Part shown: positions 44,195-53,276 of the stretch, one piece after another
Numbering within the stretch: position 1 is the first letter of the stretch
Layout of the letters: each line of letters starts with the position of its first letter
Assembly: GCF_003288845.1 (NCBI RefSeq)
Contig: NZ_NHYN01000002.1
Span: 1-64,000, forward strand
From: Helicobacter monodelphidis
Lineage (GTDB): Bacteria > Campylobacterota > Campylobacteria > Campylobacterales > Helicobacteraceae
Direction: 5' to 3'
DNA: 64,000 nucleotides
Translations under genes and position numbers: made by a program
Notes under the pieces: generated by a model
The model's database searches: none
The model's input: the letters and a program-made list of their open reading frames with translations, nothing else
Told to the model about the DNA's origin: nothing

Positions 44195-45775
44195 ATGTCA
44201 GAAAAACAATCATCAGCCCCCAAGAATACAGATTCTCAAGAAGAATTAAATGACGCAAAACAACATTCCAACATACAAAATGAAGAACCACAAGCACAGG
44301 ATTCAAGAGAAACAATCCCCACCAATGAAAGCTTAGATGAACTTGAAGATAGAATTACACAAGAAGCAATGGAAGTCTTAGAGCCACCAACTGAAAAATT
44401 AACAACTGAACAACGTTTTACTAAAATTGCAATTGGACTTGGTGTAGCAGTTGCAATGGGAATTGTTGCCGCCCTACTTTCAAAATTTTATCTTGGTGCA
44501 TCTTTTAAGGTTTCCGCATTAATTGGCATTATTTTGTTGCTTGTTACATTATGGACAAATAAAGCTTTACCTCTTGGTGTTGTTTCTTTATTGCCGATTA
44601 TTTTATTTCCAAGCTTTGGGATTTTAGATACAGCGAGTGCTACAGCTAACTATGGAAACCCCATTATATTCCTATTCTTAGGTGGTTTTATGTTAGCCGC
44701 CGCGACTGAAAAAATTGACCTACATCGTGTCATTGCAAAAAAATTTTTAGGTTTATTTCCTGCAACACCAAAAGGAGTCATTTCAGCATTAGGTTTTGCC
44801 TCTGTTGTTCTTGGAACAACGCTTTCAAACTCAACAGTCGCTATTTTGCTCCTACCCATTGCACTTTCAATCACACAGGATTATTTCTTAAAGTTAAGAT
44901 TCTTACTTGCTGTTGCATTTGGAGCAAGTATAAGTGGAATCAGCACCCCCATTGGAAGTCCATCAAACCTAATCTTTCTAGGTTTTTTGGAAAAACTTGG
45001 CTTTGAAGGTATTTCTTTTACAACATGGATTTTTATGATGGTGCCACTCACCGTTCTTATGCTGTATGCTATGATCTATCTTTTATCCTATAAAACCAAA
45101 GAACATTCCTTAGAAATTAATATGTTTGATAGTGTAGAAATCACTTTTGCACATAAACGATTACTCTGTTTTATTGGTGCTTTGCTTGTACTTTTACTTC
45201 TCAATTCTCCAATTAAACCTTTTTACAATGGGCTTGGTTTAAATGAGAATATTATTTTACTCGCATTTGGACTTTTAATGTTTGTGCCTAAGGTAGGTTT
45301 TCTGGATTGGGATGATTCTAAATCTATCCCCTATGAACTCATTTTTTTGTTTGGTGCTGGTTTTTGTATTGCAACCGCATTCACGCAATCAGAACTAGGT
45401 GGTGCATTTGAAGGATTCTTTAAACAATTCTCTGGGTTACCTTTCCTTATTTTCTTATTTTTAGCTTGTATTTCTGCGATTATTGCAACAGGGTTTTTAA
45501 GCACGACTGCCCTCATTGCCATTCTCTTACCCATCGTCTACACCGCAACACAATCATTCTTAGCCAACAAGGAACCTACAATCGTAATGCTCGCTATCAC
45601 AATTTGTGCAAGTTTCTCCTTTATGATACCCATCAGTACACCCCCAAATGCAATTGTATTTGAAAAGGGCAACATTAAAGCATGGGATATGATTCGTTTT
45701 GGAGCAATTTTAAGTATAGTAGGAATTTTTGCCGTCACCTTGTTTGCATTTGCTTATTGGCGGTGGTTTATATAA
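44195..45775 (+). CDS. SLC13/DASS-family anion:sodium symporter
   Basis: This 526-residue membrane protein has about 12 hydrophobic helices after a 75-residue acidic, Gln-rich cytoplasmic N-terminus. The two sodium/substrate motifs typical of DASS carriers are present: LSNSTVAILLLPI, with ISTPIGSPSNLIFLG, and FLSTTALIAILLPI, with MIPISTPPNAIVFEKG. Substrates of this family are dicarboxylates such as succinate or malate, sulfate or phosphate; dicarboxylate is plausible here given fumarase but not shown. It overlaps the next gene by 1 bp. Confidence 0.88.
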   Translation: MSEKQSSAPKNTDSQEELNDAKQHSNIQNEEPQAQDSRETIPTNESLDELEDRITQEAMEVLEPPTEKLTTEQRFTKIAIGLGVAVAMGIVAALLSKFYLGASFKVSALIGIILLLVTLWTNKALPLGVVSLLPIILFPSFGILDTASATANYGNPIIFLFLGGFMLAAATEKIDLHRVIAKKFLGLFPATPKGVISALGFASVVLGTTLSNSTVAILLLPIALSITQDYFLKLRFLLAVAFGASISGISTPIGSPSNLIFLGFLEKLGFEGISFTTWIFMMVPLTVLMLYAMIYLLSYKTKEHSLEINMFDSVEITFAHKRLLCFIGALLVLLLLNSPIKPFYNGLGLNENIILLAFGLLMFVPKVGFLDWDDSKSIPYELIFLFGAGFCIATAFTQSELGGAFEGFFKQFSGLPFLIFLFLACISAIIATGFLSTTALIAILLPIVYTATQSFLANKEPTIVMLAITICASFSFMIPISTPPNAIVFEKGNIKAWDMIRFGAILSIVGIFAVTLFAFAYWRWFI

Positions 45776-46425
45776 TGGAAGTTCTAAACTTATTACTTAT
45801 TTTTTCCATCAGCTTTGTTGGTGCCTTGACTCCAGGTCCTGATTTACTATTTATTTTAAGAAACACTCTGCTGTATGGTGCAAAAAAAGGGTTTTTTAGT
45901 TGGCTCGGGATTTTTGTCGCCTCATCAATCTATTTATTTATTGCTTATCAAGGCTTATTGCATTTCTTGCAATCACCTTTAGTGCAAATGGGTATTGGGA
46001 TTCTGGGTGGATTCTATCTACTCTACATTTCTTACCAACTCCTCCAAACAACAAATACGATTGATTTATCTACACATCAAAATTCGACCATTCCTCCATC
46101 AAAAACCTGTTTCATTAAGGGTTTCATAATTAATATTTCTAATCCAAAATTTATTATTTTTGTCATCTCCATCCTTGTTCCCACCATTGGAGATATGCTA
46201 GAAATCGGCTTAATTGTTTTTATTATTAGCTCTGCTTTAGCATTTTGGCTAGTCATTCTTGTTGCTTCATTTTTTAGAAAAATCATCACAAACCATTTAT
46301 TTAATTGGATTGATAAAATTTGTGGTGTTCTATTTATTATTTTTGCCCTTTTGCTCTTTTATTCAAGCTACCTTAACTTGATCGCAACCCTTCCTCAAGA
46401 CTCAAAACTTCCTAGCCATTTTTAA
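45775..46425 (+). CDS. LysE/RhtB-family exporter
   Basis: This 216-residue protein has six hydrophobic helices and the family motif GALTPGPDLLFILRN at the first loop (14-28), followed by GAKKGFFSWLGIF. The C-terminal half has FIKGFIINISNPKFIIF, the second family hallmark. LysE/RhtB proteins export amino acids or related small molecules. A frame open from 45682 lies within the previous gene; the ATG at 45775 overlaps that gene's stop by 1 bp and is the proper start. Confidence 0.85.
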   Translation: MEVLNLLLIFSISFVGALTPGPDLLFILRNTLLYGAKKGFFSWLGIFVASSIYLFIAYQGLLHFLQSPLVQMGIGILGGFYLLYISYQLLQTTNTIDLSTHQNSTIPPSKTCFIKGFIINISNPKFIIFVISILVPTIGDMLEIGLIVFIISSALAFWLVILVASFFRKIITNHLFNWIDKICGVLFIIFALLLFYSSYLNLIATLPQDSKLPSHF

Positions 46426-46513
46426 TATTCTACCTGAAATGAGAGAACAATTTAAGCAAAATTTCGGTAAAATCCATACCTATTATATTTTTTCAAGAAG
46501 GGAAAATAAGACT

Positions 46514-46765
46514 ATGGAAGTCAAACAGGCACGCAAACAATTAGACGGAAAAATAGACAAAATCACAAGCGAACAAATCTTGGAGCAGTTACAGGAAAAT
46601 GGACAGAAAATATTATATCTTGATAAAGAAAATTCAGCTAAAGATATTAAAAAGTTTTGCGATATTTTTTCAAAAAAAGGCTTTAGTGTGCACTATCACG
46701 AAATTTATTATGGCTTAGATAGTGGAGATTTTCTCTACGAAGTTCACCTTATTCAAAATATATAA
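46514..46765 (+). CDS. HP0268-like small protein
   Basis: This 83-residue protein resembles HP0268 of H. pylori, a small alpha/beta protein reported to have nuclease activity. Shared features are [20 protein letters not shown] and [16 protein letters not shown], ending in YEVHLIQNI. It starts at the ATG at 46514; a longer frame from 46439 has no ribosome site. As in H. pylori (from memory), it lies directly before miaB, 28 bp upstream. Function is not settled. Confidence 0.75.
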   Translation: MEVKQARKQLDGKIDKITSEQILEQLQENGQKILYLDKENSAKDIKKFCDIFSKKGFSVHYHEIYYGLDSGDFLYEVHLIQNI

Positions 46766-46793
46766 TTATTTTCACAAGATGACAGGACAATCA

Positions 46794-48119
46794 ATGAACC
46801 AACAAAAAGAGAGTGCATTTCAGAAGAAAGTGTTTATAGAAACAATGGGTTGTGCAATGAATGTTAAGGACACAGAACATATGCTTGCCGAGCTAGAATC
46901 TAAAGAAGGATATAAGCTTACCCAAAATGCAAAAGAAGCGGATTTAATTCTTATCAATACCTGCAGTGTACGCGAAAAGCCGGAACGAAAACTTTTCTCA
47001 GAAATTGGACAATACGACAAACTCAAAAAAAAGGGTGCAAAAATTGGTGTTTGTGGTTGCACTGCCAGTCATTTAGGTCAAGAAATTCTTACTAAAAGTA
47101 AAGCGGTTAGCTTTGTTTTAGGTGCAAGAAATGTCTCAAAAATTACTTCCATCATTCATCAAGAAGGTGCTGTGGAAGTTGATACGGATTATGATGATAG
47201 TCGCTATGTTTTTGCTTCAAATTCTTCACACTCAACACTCAAGGCAATGGTTAATATCTCCATTGGTTGCGATAAACAATGCACTTATTGTATTGTACCA
47301 CATACAAGAGGGGAAGAAATCTCCATTCCTGCTGATATTATCTTAAAAGAAGTGCAAAAGGCGGTAGATGATGGTGCAATAGAGGTGCTGTTGTTAGGGC
47401 AAAATGTTAATAACTACGGACGTCGTTTTAGCACAGAACATACACCGATGAATTTTACGCAATTATTGCAAGAAATATCAAAAATTGATGGTTTAAAACG
47501 TATTCGCTTTACTTCACCTCACCCGCTACAAATGGATAATGCTTTTTTAGAAGAATTTGCGAACAATCCTAAAATCTGCAAAAGCATCCATATCCCTCTG
47601 CAAAGTGGTTCGGATAAGATTCTTAAATTAATGAAAAGGGGTTATACACAAGATTGGTATTTACAAAGAATTCGTAAATTAAGGGAGCTTATTCCTTCCG
47701 TTAGCATTGGCACAGACATTATCGTTGCATTTCCTTATGAGGAAGAAGCCGATTTTTTGGAGACAATGAGAGTATTAGAAGAGGTGCGTTTTGATACAAT
47801 GTATAGCTTTATTTACTCTCCACGTCCACATACAGAAGCAAGTCGCTGGGGTATTCAAGTTAATGCAGAAGAAGCCCTTAATCGCTTAATACGACTACAA
47901 AACCGTCATAAGGAGATTTTGGAACAAAATAATGCACAAGAAATTGGTACAGTATGTGAAGTTTTATGGGAGAATATCCGTGAAGACGGATTCTTAGAAG
48001 GTAAAAGCGATCATGCAAAATTGGTTCGTGCACCTTTTAAAAATGGGCTAATTGGGAAAGTGGGCTATGCACAAATCCTTGATGCTCGCCGTGCATACTT
48101 AATAGGAGAAGCAATATAA
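46794..48119 (+). CDS. miaB: tRNA-2-methylthio-N6-dimethylallyladenosine synthase
   Basis: MiaB adds the methylthio group to i6A37 of tRNAs reading UNN codons. It has the N-terminal cluster cysteines C20, C57 and C89, and the radical SAM motif C158-x3-C162-x2-C165 (CDKQCTYC), followed by VPHTRGEE. Later segments are [28 protein letters not shown] and [11 protein letters not shown]; a TRAM domain forms the last 65 residues. Longer frames start at 46722 and 46779, but the ATG at 46794 has AGGAC 6 bp upstream, giving 441 residues. Its stop region is shared with the next gene. Confidence 0.95.
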   Translation: MNQQKESAFQKKVFIETMGCAMNVKDTEHMLAELESKEGYKLTQNAKEADLILINTCSVREKPERKLFSEIGQYDKLKKKGAKIGVCGCTASHLGQEILTKSKAVSFVLGARNVSKITSIIHQEGAVEVDTDYDDSRYVFASNSSHSTLKAMVNISIGCDKQCTYCIVPHTRGEEISIPADIILKEVQKAVDDGAIEVLLLGQNVNNYGRRFSTEHTPMNFTQLLQEISKIDGLKRIRFTSPHPLQMDNAFLEEFANNPKICKSIHIPLQSGSDKILKLMKRGYTQDWYLQRIRKLRELIPSVSIGTDIIVAFPYEEEADFLETMRVLEEVRFDTMYSFIYSPRPHTEASRWGIQVNAEEALNRLIRLQNRHKEILEQNNAQEIGTVCEVLWENIREDGFLEGKSDHAKLVRAPFKNGLIGKVGYAQILDARRAYLIGEAI

Positions 48120-48787
48120 AAAAGAAAATTTCAAGATTCTTCACACTATTGTTCGTGCCACCATTGGGGTATTTGCTGGTTAGGCTACTCTTTTTGCTGT
48201 GTAAAAAAGAAATATTAATCCATAAGGAGGTCTTTGAACTTGTCGATAAGCCTTTTATTGCCGCTTTTTGGCATGGGGAAATGCTGTTTCAACCCATTTT
48301 ATACCAACACATACGTCAAAAACCTAAGGGCTATGTGATTAGCAGTCTACACTTTGATGGGGAAGTTGTCGTGCGTTTGATTAAATTTTTTAACTTAGAA
48401 ACAATTCGTGGATCTACCTCAAGAGGTAGTGTACGTGTTTTCTTAAAAGCACTTAGAGCACTTAGAGAAGGAAAAGATATTGCTATTACCCCTGATGGTC
48501 CAACAGGCCCTTATCACAAAATCTCAAATGGCATTGTTGCTCTTTCACAAAAAAGTAATGTGCCGATTGTGATATTTAGATTCTTTGCACAACATTCTTG
48601 GCAGATGAAAAGTTGGGATCGCTTTTTAATCCCTAAACCCTTCTCTTCCTTTTCGTTAATCACATCAAAACCAATTTACATACAAGAATTAAGCGAAGAA
48701 GAAGCAACAATTTTTATTAAGCAAGAAATGGAATATCCATTTGAAACTTATTATAAATCTTATCAAGAATCTTATCATCAAACATAG
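48116..48787 (+). CDS. DUF374 lysophospholipid acyltransferase family protein
   Basis: This protein belongs to the DUF374 acyltransferases, related to lipid A acyltransferases: [15 protein letters not shown] holds the catalytic His region, with [26 protein letters not shown] and [15 protein letters not shown] membrane-anchor helix lies at the N-terminus. The only standard starts are a TTG at 48149 and GTG at 48155, neither with a ribosome site. An ATA at 48116, 7 bp after AGGAG and overlapping the miaB stop, gives a typical Lys-rich start (KKKISRFF). Ancestral ATGA changed to ATAA would explain this. I used 48116; TTG at 48149 is the fallback. Confidence 0.78.
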   Translation: MKKKISRFFTLLFVPPLGYLLVRLLFLLCKKEILIHKEVFELVDKPFIAAFWHGEMLFQPILYQHIRQKPKGYVISSLHFDGEVVVRLIKFFNLETIRGSTSRGSVRVFLKALRALREGKDIAITPDGPTGPYHKISNGIVALSQKSNVPIVIFRFFAQHSWQMKSWDRFLIPKPFSSFSLITSKPIYIQELSEEEATIFIKQEMEYPFETYYKSYQESYHQT

Positions 48788-48825
48788 GGGACAGAGATGA
48801 AAAATCAAAGCAATGGAAGGTTAAT

Positions 48826-49797
48826 ATGGGTTTATTAAGAAGTTTATTTGCGACAGCAATTGCTAGTGTACACCTTGACTTAAGGGATTGTCGCATTAAA
48901 TTTGAAGTATTGAAAGGTGGGCAAGTTGTCTTTGAAGAAATCAAAACACTCCGTTCTTCACCTAATGAACTACCTATTGAAGCCGCACACTACCTTTCGC
49001 GTATGCGGAGACGATACCCTTTTACTTATATCGCTACCATCAGCCAAACTATCTATCAAGGTGCATTCTCTGCTATAGGGGATAGTGAATGTTCGCGTTT
49101 TGGTGTAAATCCAGCTGGAGTTAGGCGCGTGATTGTAGGTAAGCAATGGACAGCTTTTATTGATAAAGGTGCAATCATTGAAGAAAGAAATAATTTTTCT
49201 AAAGCCCCATCACTGGATTTCCTATACTCTCCTTTTCTGATTCTTTATAATTCCATTCGCTCAAGGCTTGATAATTCCAAAAAACTTTATCTCTTACAAC
49301 AACAATCAACCATTACAATGATGATTATGGATACTTCGAAACTTTATTATGGTTGTATTCAACCATTAGAGGCTGTTAATTCAGCGGGACTTGAAGATGA
49401 GCTGGAAGATAATTCGATAGAAGCTATACAAGAAGAAGGCTTAGAAGAAATTGGAGAAATTGATAATCTTGATGAAATTGAAGGACCACAAGAATTTCAA
49501 GACACCTCACAGGATATGGAAATAAACTCCTTAGAGCAAGGCAAAAAAAGTCTTGAAGATTTTTCACGTGCTGTGAGTATTGTCAATAGCATCAAACAAT
49601 CTTTAAATGAGTTTTATAATAATGATATGTACGAAAGTGATTTTGTCAGTGAAATTGTTTGTGTCGATCCACTACAAATGAGTCAAAAAGCTATTAGCTA
49701 CATTAAAACCAATCTCATGATAGACCTTAGCATAATTTCTATTGATATGTGTGATGTCATTTCAGAAATAGTGCGTAGAGATTTAGCGGAGGTGTAA
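48826..49797 (+). CDS. Unrecognised protein, PilM/GspL-like position
   Basis: This 323-residue soluble protein starts with strands (VHLDLRDCRIKFEVLKGGQVVFEE) that resemble the first hairpin of an actin-like fold as in PilM or GspL. A second region is VGKQWTAFIDKGAIIEE. Residues 188-225 are strongly acidic (Glu/Asp-rich insert), after which a helical part runs to the end. No ATP motif can be confirmed. The ATG has a GAAGG site. It is followed within 4 bp by two single-helix membrane proteins, which together have the layout of PilM-PilN-PilO. This is inference from topology and order, not from family motifs. Confidence 0.55.
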   Translation: MGLLRSLFATAIASVHLDLRDCRIKFEVLKGGQVVFEEIKTLRSSPNELPIEAAHYLSRMRRRYPFTYIATISQTIYQGAFSAIGDSECSRFGVNPAGVRRVIVGKQWTAFIDKGAIIEERNNFSKAPSLDFLYSPFLILYNSIRSRLDNSKKLYLLQQQSTITMMIMDTSKLYYGCIQPLEAVNSAGLEDELEDNSIEAIQEEGLEEIGEIDNLDEIEGPQEFQDTSQDMEINSLEQGKKSLEDFSRAVSIVNSIKQSLNEFYNNDMYESDFVSEIVCVDPLQMSQKAISYIKTNLMIDLSIISIDMCDVISEIVRRDLAEV

Positions 49798-49800
49798 AGT

Positions 49801-50328
49801 ATGTATAGTTTTATACGCCCAGAAAAGAAAAGTATATTCAGCAAATTAACAAAAATTTGGGGTTTTTATTGCATTTTGTCTGTCGGTATTGTGTCAGCTT
49901 ATATTGCGTGGATTGAATCAGAAAAAATTTATATGCAATATCGCATTGAAGAAAGTGTTGCACAAAAACAAACCTATCAAGACCAGATTGCACAAGTGCA
50001 GGCACAACTAAAAGGTTCAAACTCTGATGTTCTCTTTGCTAAACGTATTGATACACAAAACAATAAGGTGGCTAAAAGCATTTCTAATCTTTTTGATTTA
50101 ACACCTGACCAAATCACTTTAAGCAACATTGAAATGCATAAAGATATGTTAGTTCTTAAGGGTGTTACGCCCTCAAAAGAAATTTATAGCTTTTTGCTTG
50201 AAGCTCCACTAAGAGCAATTTTTCACGAGAGCCGTGTCGATTTCTACCCTCTATCAAGCGGGTGGTTTAATTTTGTTTCCGTAAGCAAAATGATTATTCT
50301 TGATATTGATGAGGAGGAAAAACAATGA
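49801..50328 (+). CDS. Membrane protein with PilN-like topology
   Basis: This 175-residue protein has a short basic cytoplasmic part (MYSFIRPEKKSIFSKLTK), one membrane helix (about 21-39), a periplasmic coiled coil (about 42-75, EKIYMQYRIEESVAQKQTYQDQIAQ) and a small alpha/beta domain (about 90-170). That is the layout of PilN and the periplasmic part of GspL. It starts 4 bp after the upstream gene and overlaps the downstream one by 4 bp. No catalytic motif is visible. Related proteins exist in other Helicobacter, as I recall, without an assigned function. Confidence 0.6.
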   Translation: MYSFIRPEKKSIFSKLTKIWGFYCILSVGIVSAYIAWIESEKIYMQYRIEESVAQKQTYQDQIAQVQAQLKGSNSDVLFAKRIDTQNNKVAKSISNLFDLTPDQITLSNIEMHKDMLVLKGVTPSKEIYSFLLEAPLRAIFHESRVDFYPLSSGWFNFVSVSKMIILDIDEEEKQ

Positions 50329-50927
50329 ATAGCTGGAAATCTATAGATTGGATATCAAATACAGCTTGGCTACTTTTTTATAGCGTTGGAATTCTGCTTT
50401 TTCTTTCTTTGTTTTGGTGGGATTACATCAATCAATATCGCACTATCAATGCAACTTATCGACGCGAAGAAGTCTTGGTGCAACAATTCTATCAAGAATA
50501 CGCAAAAATTACTGCACAAAAAAAGGAATATGACCAACAAAATATGCAATTCATTGCAAAAATGAATAACTCTCTCTCAACATCTTCCTTGCAATCGCTA
50601 ATGGGAAATTCTAAGGGCGTGAAAATTCAGTCAAAAGCTGCTAAGCAAAATGCTGACATCCTTGAATCTTCATTTAGCGTTTCTGGTACAGTCGCTTCAA
50701 CAAAACAATTTCGAGATTTAATTAAATCTCTACAAAATAGTAATTATGCCTTAGAGATTAGCTTTCCTATTAAATTGCAATCTGTCAAGGGGGGATTAAA
50801 ATATACCATCGGTATCAAAAGCTTTACAAAGAAGAATGCAACCCCAATGAGTGCGAATCCAGATAAAGCTGTAACACAAGGTGGAATAACCATTCCAGCC
50901 TCCGCTATCCCAAATTCTACACAATAA
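50325..50927 (+). CDS. Membrane protein with PilO-like topology
   Basis: This 200-residue protein has a short cytoplasmic N-terminus, one membrane helix (about 13-29), a coiled coil (about 35-75, rich in Gln and Glu), and a periplasmic alpha/beta domain (about 95-175: SSFSVSGTVASTKQFRDLIKSLQNSNYALEIS). The domain has the pattern of the PilO/GspM ferredoxin-like fold, in which such SGxxxxxxxFxxLLxxL strands are common. It is translationally coupled to the PilN-like gene and 9 bp upstream of the dynamin-like pair. Assignment is by topology only. Confidence 0.6.
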   Translation: MNSWKSIDWISNTAWLLFYSVGILLFLSLFWWDYINQYRTINATYRREEVLVQQFYQEYAKITAQKKEYDQQNMQFIAKMNNSLSTSSLQSLMGNSKGVKIQSKAAKQNADILESSFSVSGTVASTKQFRDLIKSLQNSNYALEISFPIKLQSVKGGLKYTIGIKSFTKKNATPMSANPDKAVTQGGITIPASAIPNSTQ

Positions 50928-50936
50928 GGGGCATTA

Positions 50937-53276
50937 ATGAATGAGAATTTTCAAAGAATTATTGCTGATTTTTTTACGCTATTACATCATCATGAAACAC
51001 CGGAATACAATAAAGAGTGGTTGCATTCCCTACAACAAGAAGGGCTTGATTCCTATGCCATTTTACTTGTATGCAATAGACGCAATCAAGATATATTCTG
51101 TTCCTTAGAGGTAATCCACCATCTATGCGAAAAATTTAACACAACACCATTACCTGAAAATATCCGCACTCTACAGTGTTGCATTCTCCATATTCTTGCG
51201 ACAAAACCATCACTAAAAGTTGTTGAAGAATTAACCAAAAGGTTAATATCTCTTAGAGAGTGCGGAGTTTTAGAATATGATGAAGAACAAAAAATGCGTT
51301 CTATACTCCACCAACTCCGCCCTAAACCCAAACAGATAGAATTAAACACTCCGCAAAAAAATGAAAATTTATTTAAAGAAAATATTGCAAAAATTCATCA
51401 ATTATTATTGCAAAACACTAGAATTTTAGAAACTTATCACAGCAAACAAAAAGCTTTTGACATTCTTGAATCATTGCAAAATCAACATTTTTCTATCGGC
51501 GTTACAGGCGTAATGTCTTCTGGAAAAAGTACACTATTGAATGCAATTTTGCAAAAAGAGGTATTGGGTACTTCAGTCATTCCAGAGACAGCAAATTTAA
51601 CTATCCTAAAGTATGGAGAACAAGAAAGCGGAAAGATTTATTTTTGGAATAAAGCAGAATGGGATAATATCCGAAAATCTGCGACATTTAATGACGGGAT
51701 TGCTGCTTTCGTCCGGGAGAGTGAAGAAAAGTTTAAAGATCAATTGATGCTTGAAATTACAGAACAAGGCAAGGTAATGGATATCACCATCGATTCTTTG
51801 CAAACTTATACTTCCGCTAAAAATCCTCATAAATATTGCAATCTTGTTAAAAGTGTTGAGATTTTTACACCCTTAGAATTCTTAAAAAATGGTGTTGAGC
51901 TTGTTGATACGCCAGGTCTTGACGACCCACTAACACAAAGAGAAGAAATCACAAAAACTTATCTCACGCGTTGTGATGTGATTGTTCATTTAATGAATGC
52001 GGCACAAAGTGCAACACAGAAGGATATTGATTTTATCGTCGATGCACTAACCAACAAAAATGTATCGCGGTTTTTGGTTGTCTTAACGCATGTCGACACA
52101 ATCAGTCATTCAGATTTACAAGCTGTCCTAGAGTACACACAAACAAGCATTCAGAATCGTTTACTTGAATTTCGTTCCACAGAAGGATTTGACCAAATTA
52201 TTGAAAGGATCGAATTTATTCCAACGGCTGCTTATATGGCATTATTACATCGCACAAATCGTGCACAAGAGGCATTAGAAAAAGGTTACACTTTAGAGGA
52301 TAGTGGGATTTTAAAACTAGAATCCATACTTAGAGAATTACTATTTGGTTCTGAATCTGAAAAAAGTCGCACCCTTCTGTATGGAAGTTGTCGCAAGATG
52401 ATTGACTTATTTTCTTTGATTCAATCTGAAATTGAATTGAAAAAAAGTCTTATTCAAGAAGGTGCAGAAAGTTTGCAAAAACGTTTAAAAGCCCATCATG
52501 AACATGAACAAAATGCACAGTCTTTGGAGAAAAAAGTAAAACAATCCATATCAGAAAGCACAACAACCTTCATGCAACAATTTGAACAGCTAGGAAAAGC
52601 TGCAATATTTAAACTCAAAGAATATGAACAACTTTTAAAAAATCGCTTAATTGATGAAGTTAATTATGCAAATGCCCAAAACCACTCACTACAAGCCAAT
52701 CATATCGAAAAAAACCTCATTATTGGTATTCAAGATGGCGTAACAGAAGCAAGACGAGATTTTTGCTATAAGTTAGAGAGATCGCTACATTTCTTTTTTC
52801 AAGAAATTCGTGAACTTTTTTATGCATTTGAAGAATTGGATAATCGTTTCATTGATGAGAAAATGGCTGATACACAAATATTATTACTCAAAAAATTTAA
52901 AGAACGTCCATTTATTGATCAAACCTCTATAATCCCACACTCTGCAGCACAACTTGCCCTAAAAAAACAAGGATCTGAATTAAAAAAAGAACTTGACCAG
53001 TTATTTATACTTGGCTTTGACGCTTTAAGCGAACGGACAGAAACTTGGATAAAAATATTAAATGATGAAATTCTTGAAGAATGCACACAAACTTTTGGAA
53101 ATTTATATTCATTTGTCCATGAAAAAATCCGTAATGAAAAGGAAATTTTAGAGAATGCTTTAGAACAAAGAACAAATACAGAGACACAGGACAAAGAAAA
53201 AGATCTTCTACTGGAAGAGGAAGCACTTTTTGATATTTTAAATACATTTGAATCCATTTTAAAAGAGGTTTCATGA
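50937..53276 (+). CDS. Dynamin-like GTPase 1
   Basis: This 779-residue protein is a bacterial dynamin-like GTPase. After a helical N-terminal region (1-170), the GTPase domain has the P-loop GVMSSGKS (191-198), the G2 threonine region (SVIPETANLT), G3 DTPG (324-327) and G4 THVD (384-387). A long helical stalk with coiled-coil segments (about 470-600) and a further helical region follow; the C-terminus is Glu-rich. In Campylobacter jejuni a homologous pair (DLP1/DLP2) forms a heterotetramer that can tether membranes. It overlaps the second GTPase gene by 4 bp, as expected for such a pair. Confidence 0.85.
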   Translation: MNENFQRIIADFFTLLHHHETPEYNKEWLHSLQQEGLDSYAILLVCNRRNQDIFCSLEVIHHLCEKFNTTPLPENIRTLQCCILHILATKPSLKVVEELTKRLISLRECGVLEYDEEQKMRSILHQLRPKPKQIELNTPQKNENLFKENIAKIHQLLLQNTRILETYHSKQKAFDILESLQNQHFSIGVTGVMSSGKSTLLNAILQKEVLGTSVIPETANLTILKYGEQESGKIYFWNKAEWDNIRKSATFNDGIAAFVRESEEKFKDQLMLEITEQGKVMDITIDSLQTYTSAKNPHKYCNLVKSVEIFTPLEFLKNGVELVDTPGLDDPLTQREEITKTYLTRCDVIVHLMNAAQSATQKDIDFIVDALTNKNVSRFLVVLTHVDTISHSDLQAVLEYTQTSIQNRLLEFRSTEGFDQIIERIEFIPTAAYMALLHRTNRAQEALEKGYTLEDSGILKLESILRELLFGSESEKSRTLLYGSCRKMIDLFSLIQSEIELKKSLIQEGAESLQKRLKAHHEHEQNAQSLEKKVKQSISESTTTFMQQFEQLGKAAIFKLKEYEQLLKNRLIDEVNYANAQNHSLQANHIEKNLIIGIQDGVTEARRDFCYKLERSLHFFFQEIRELFYAFEELDNRFIDEKMADTQILLLKKFKERPFIDQTSIIPHSAAQLALKKQGSELKKELDQLFILGFDALSERTETWIKILNDEILEECTQTFGNLYSFVHEKIRNEKEILENALEQRTNTETQDKEKDLLLEEEALFDILNTFESILKEVS

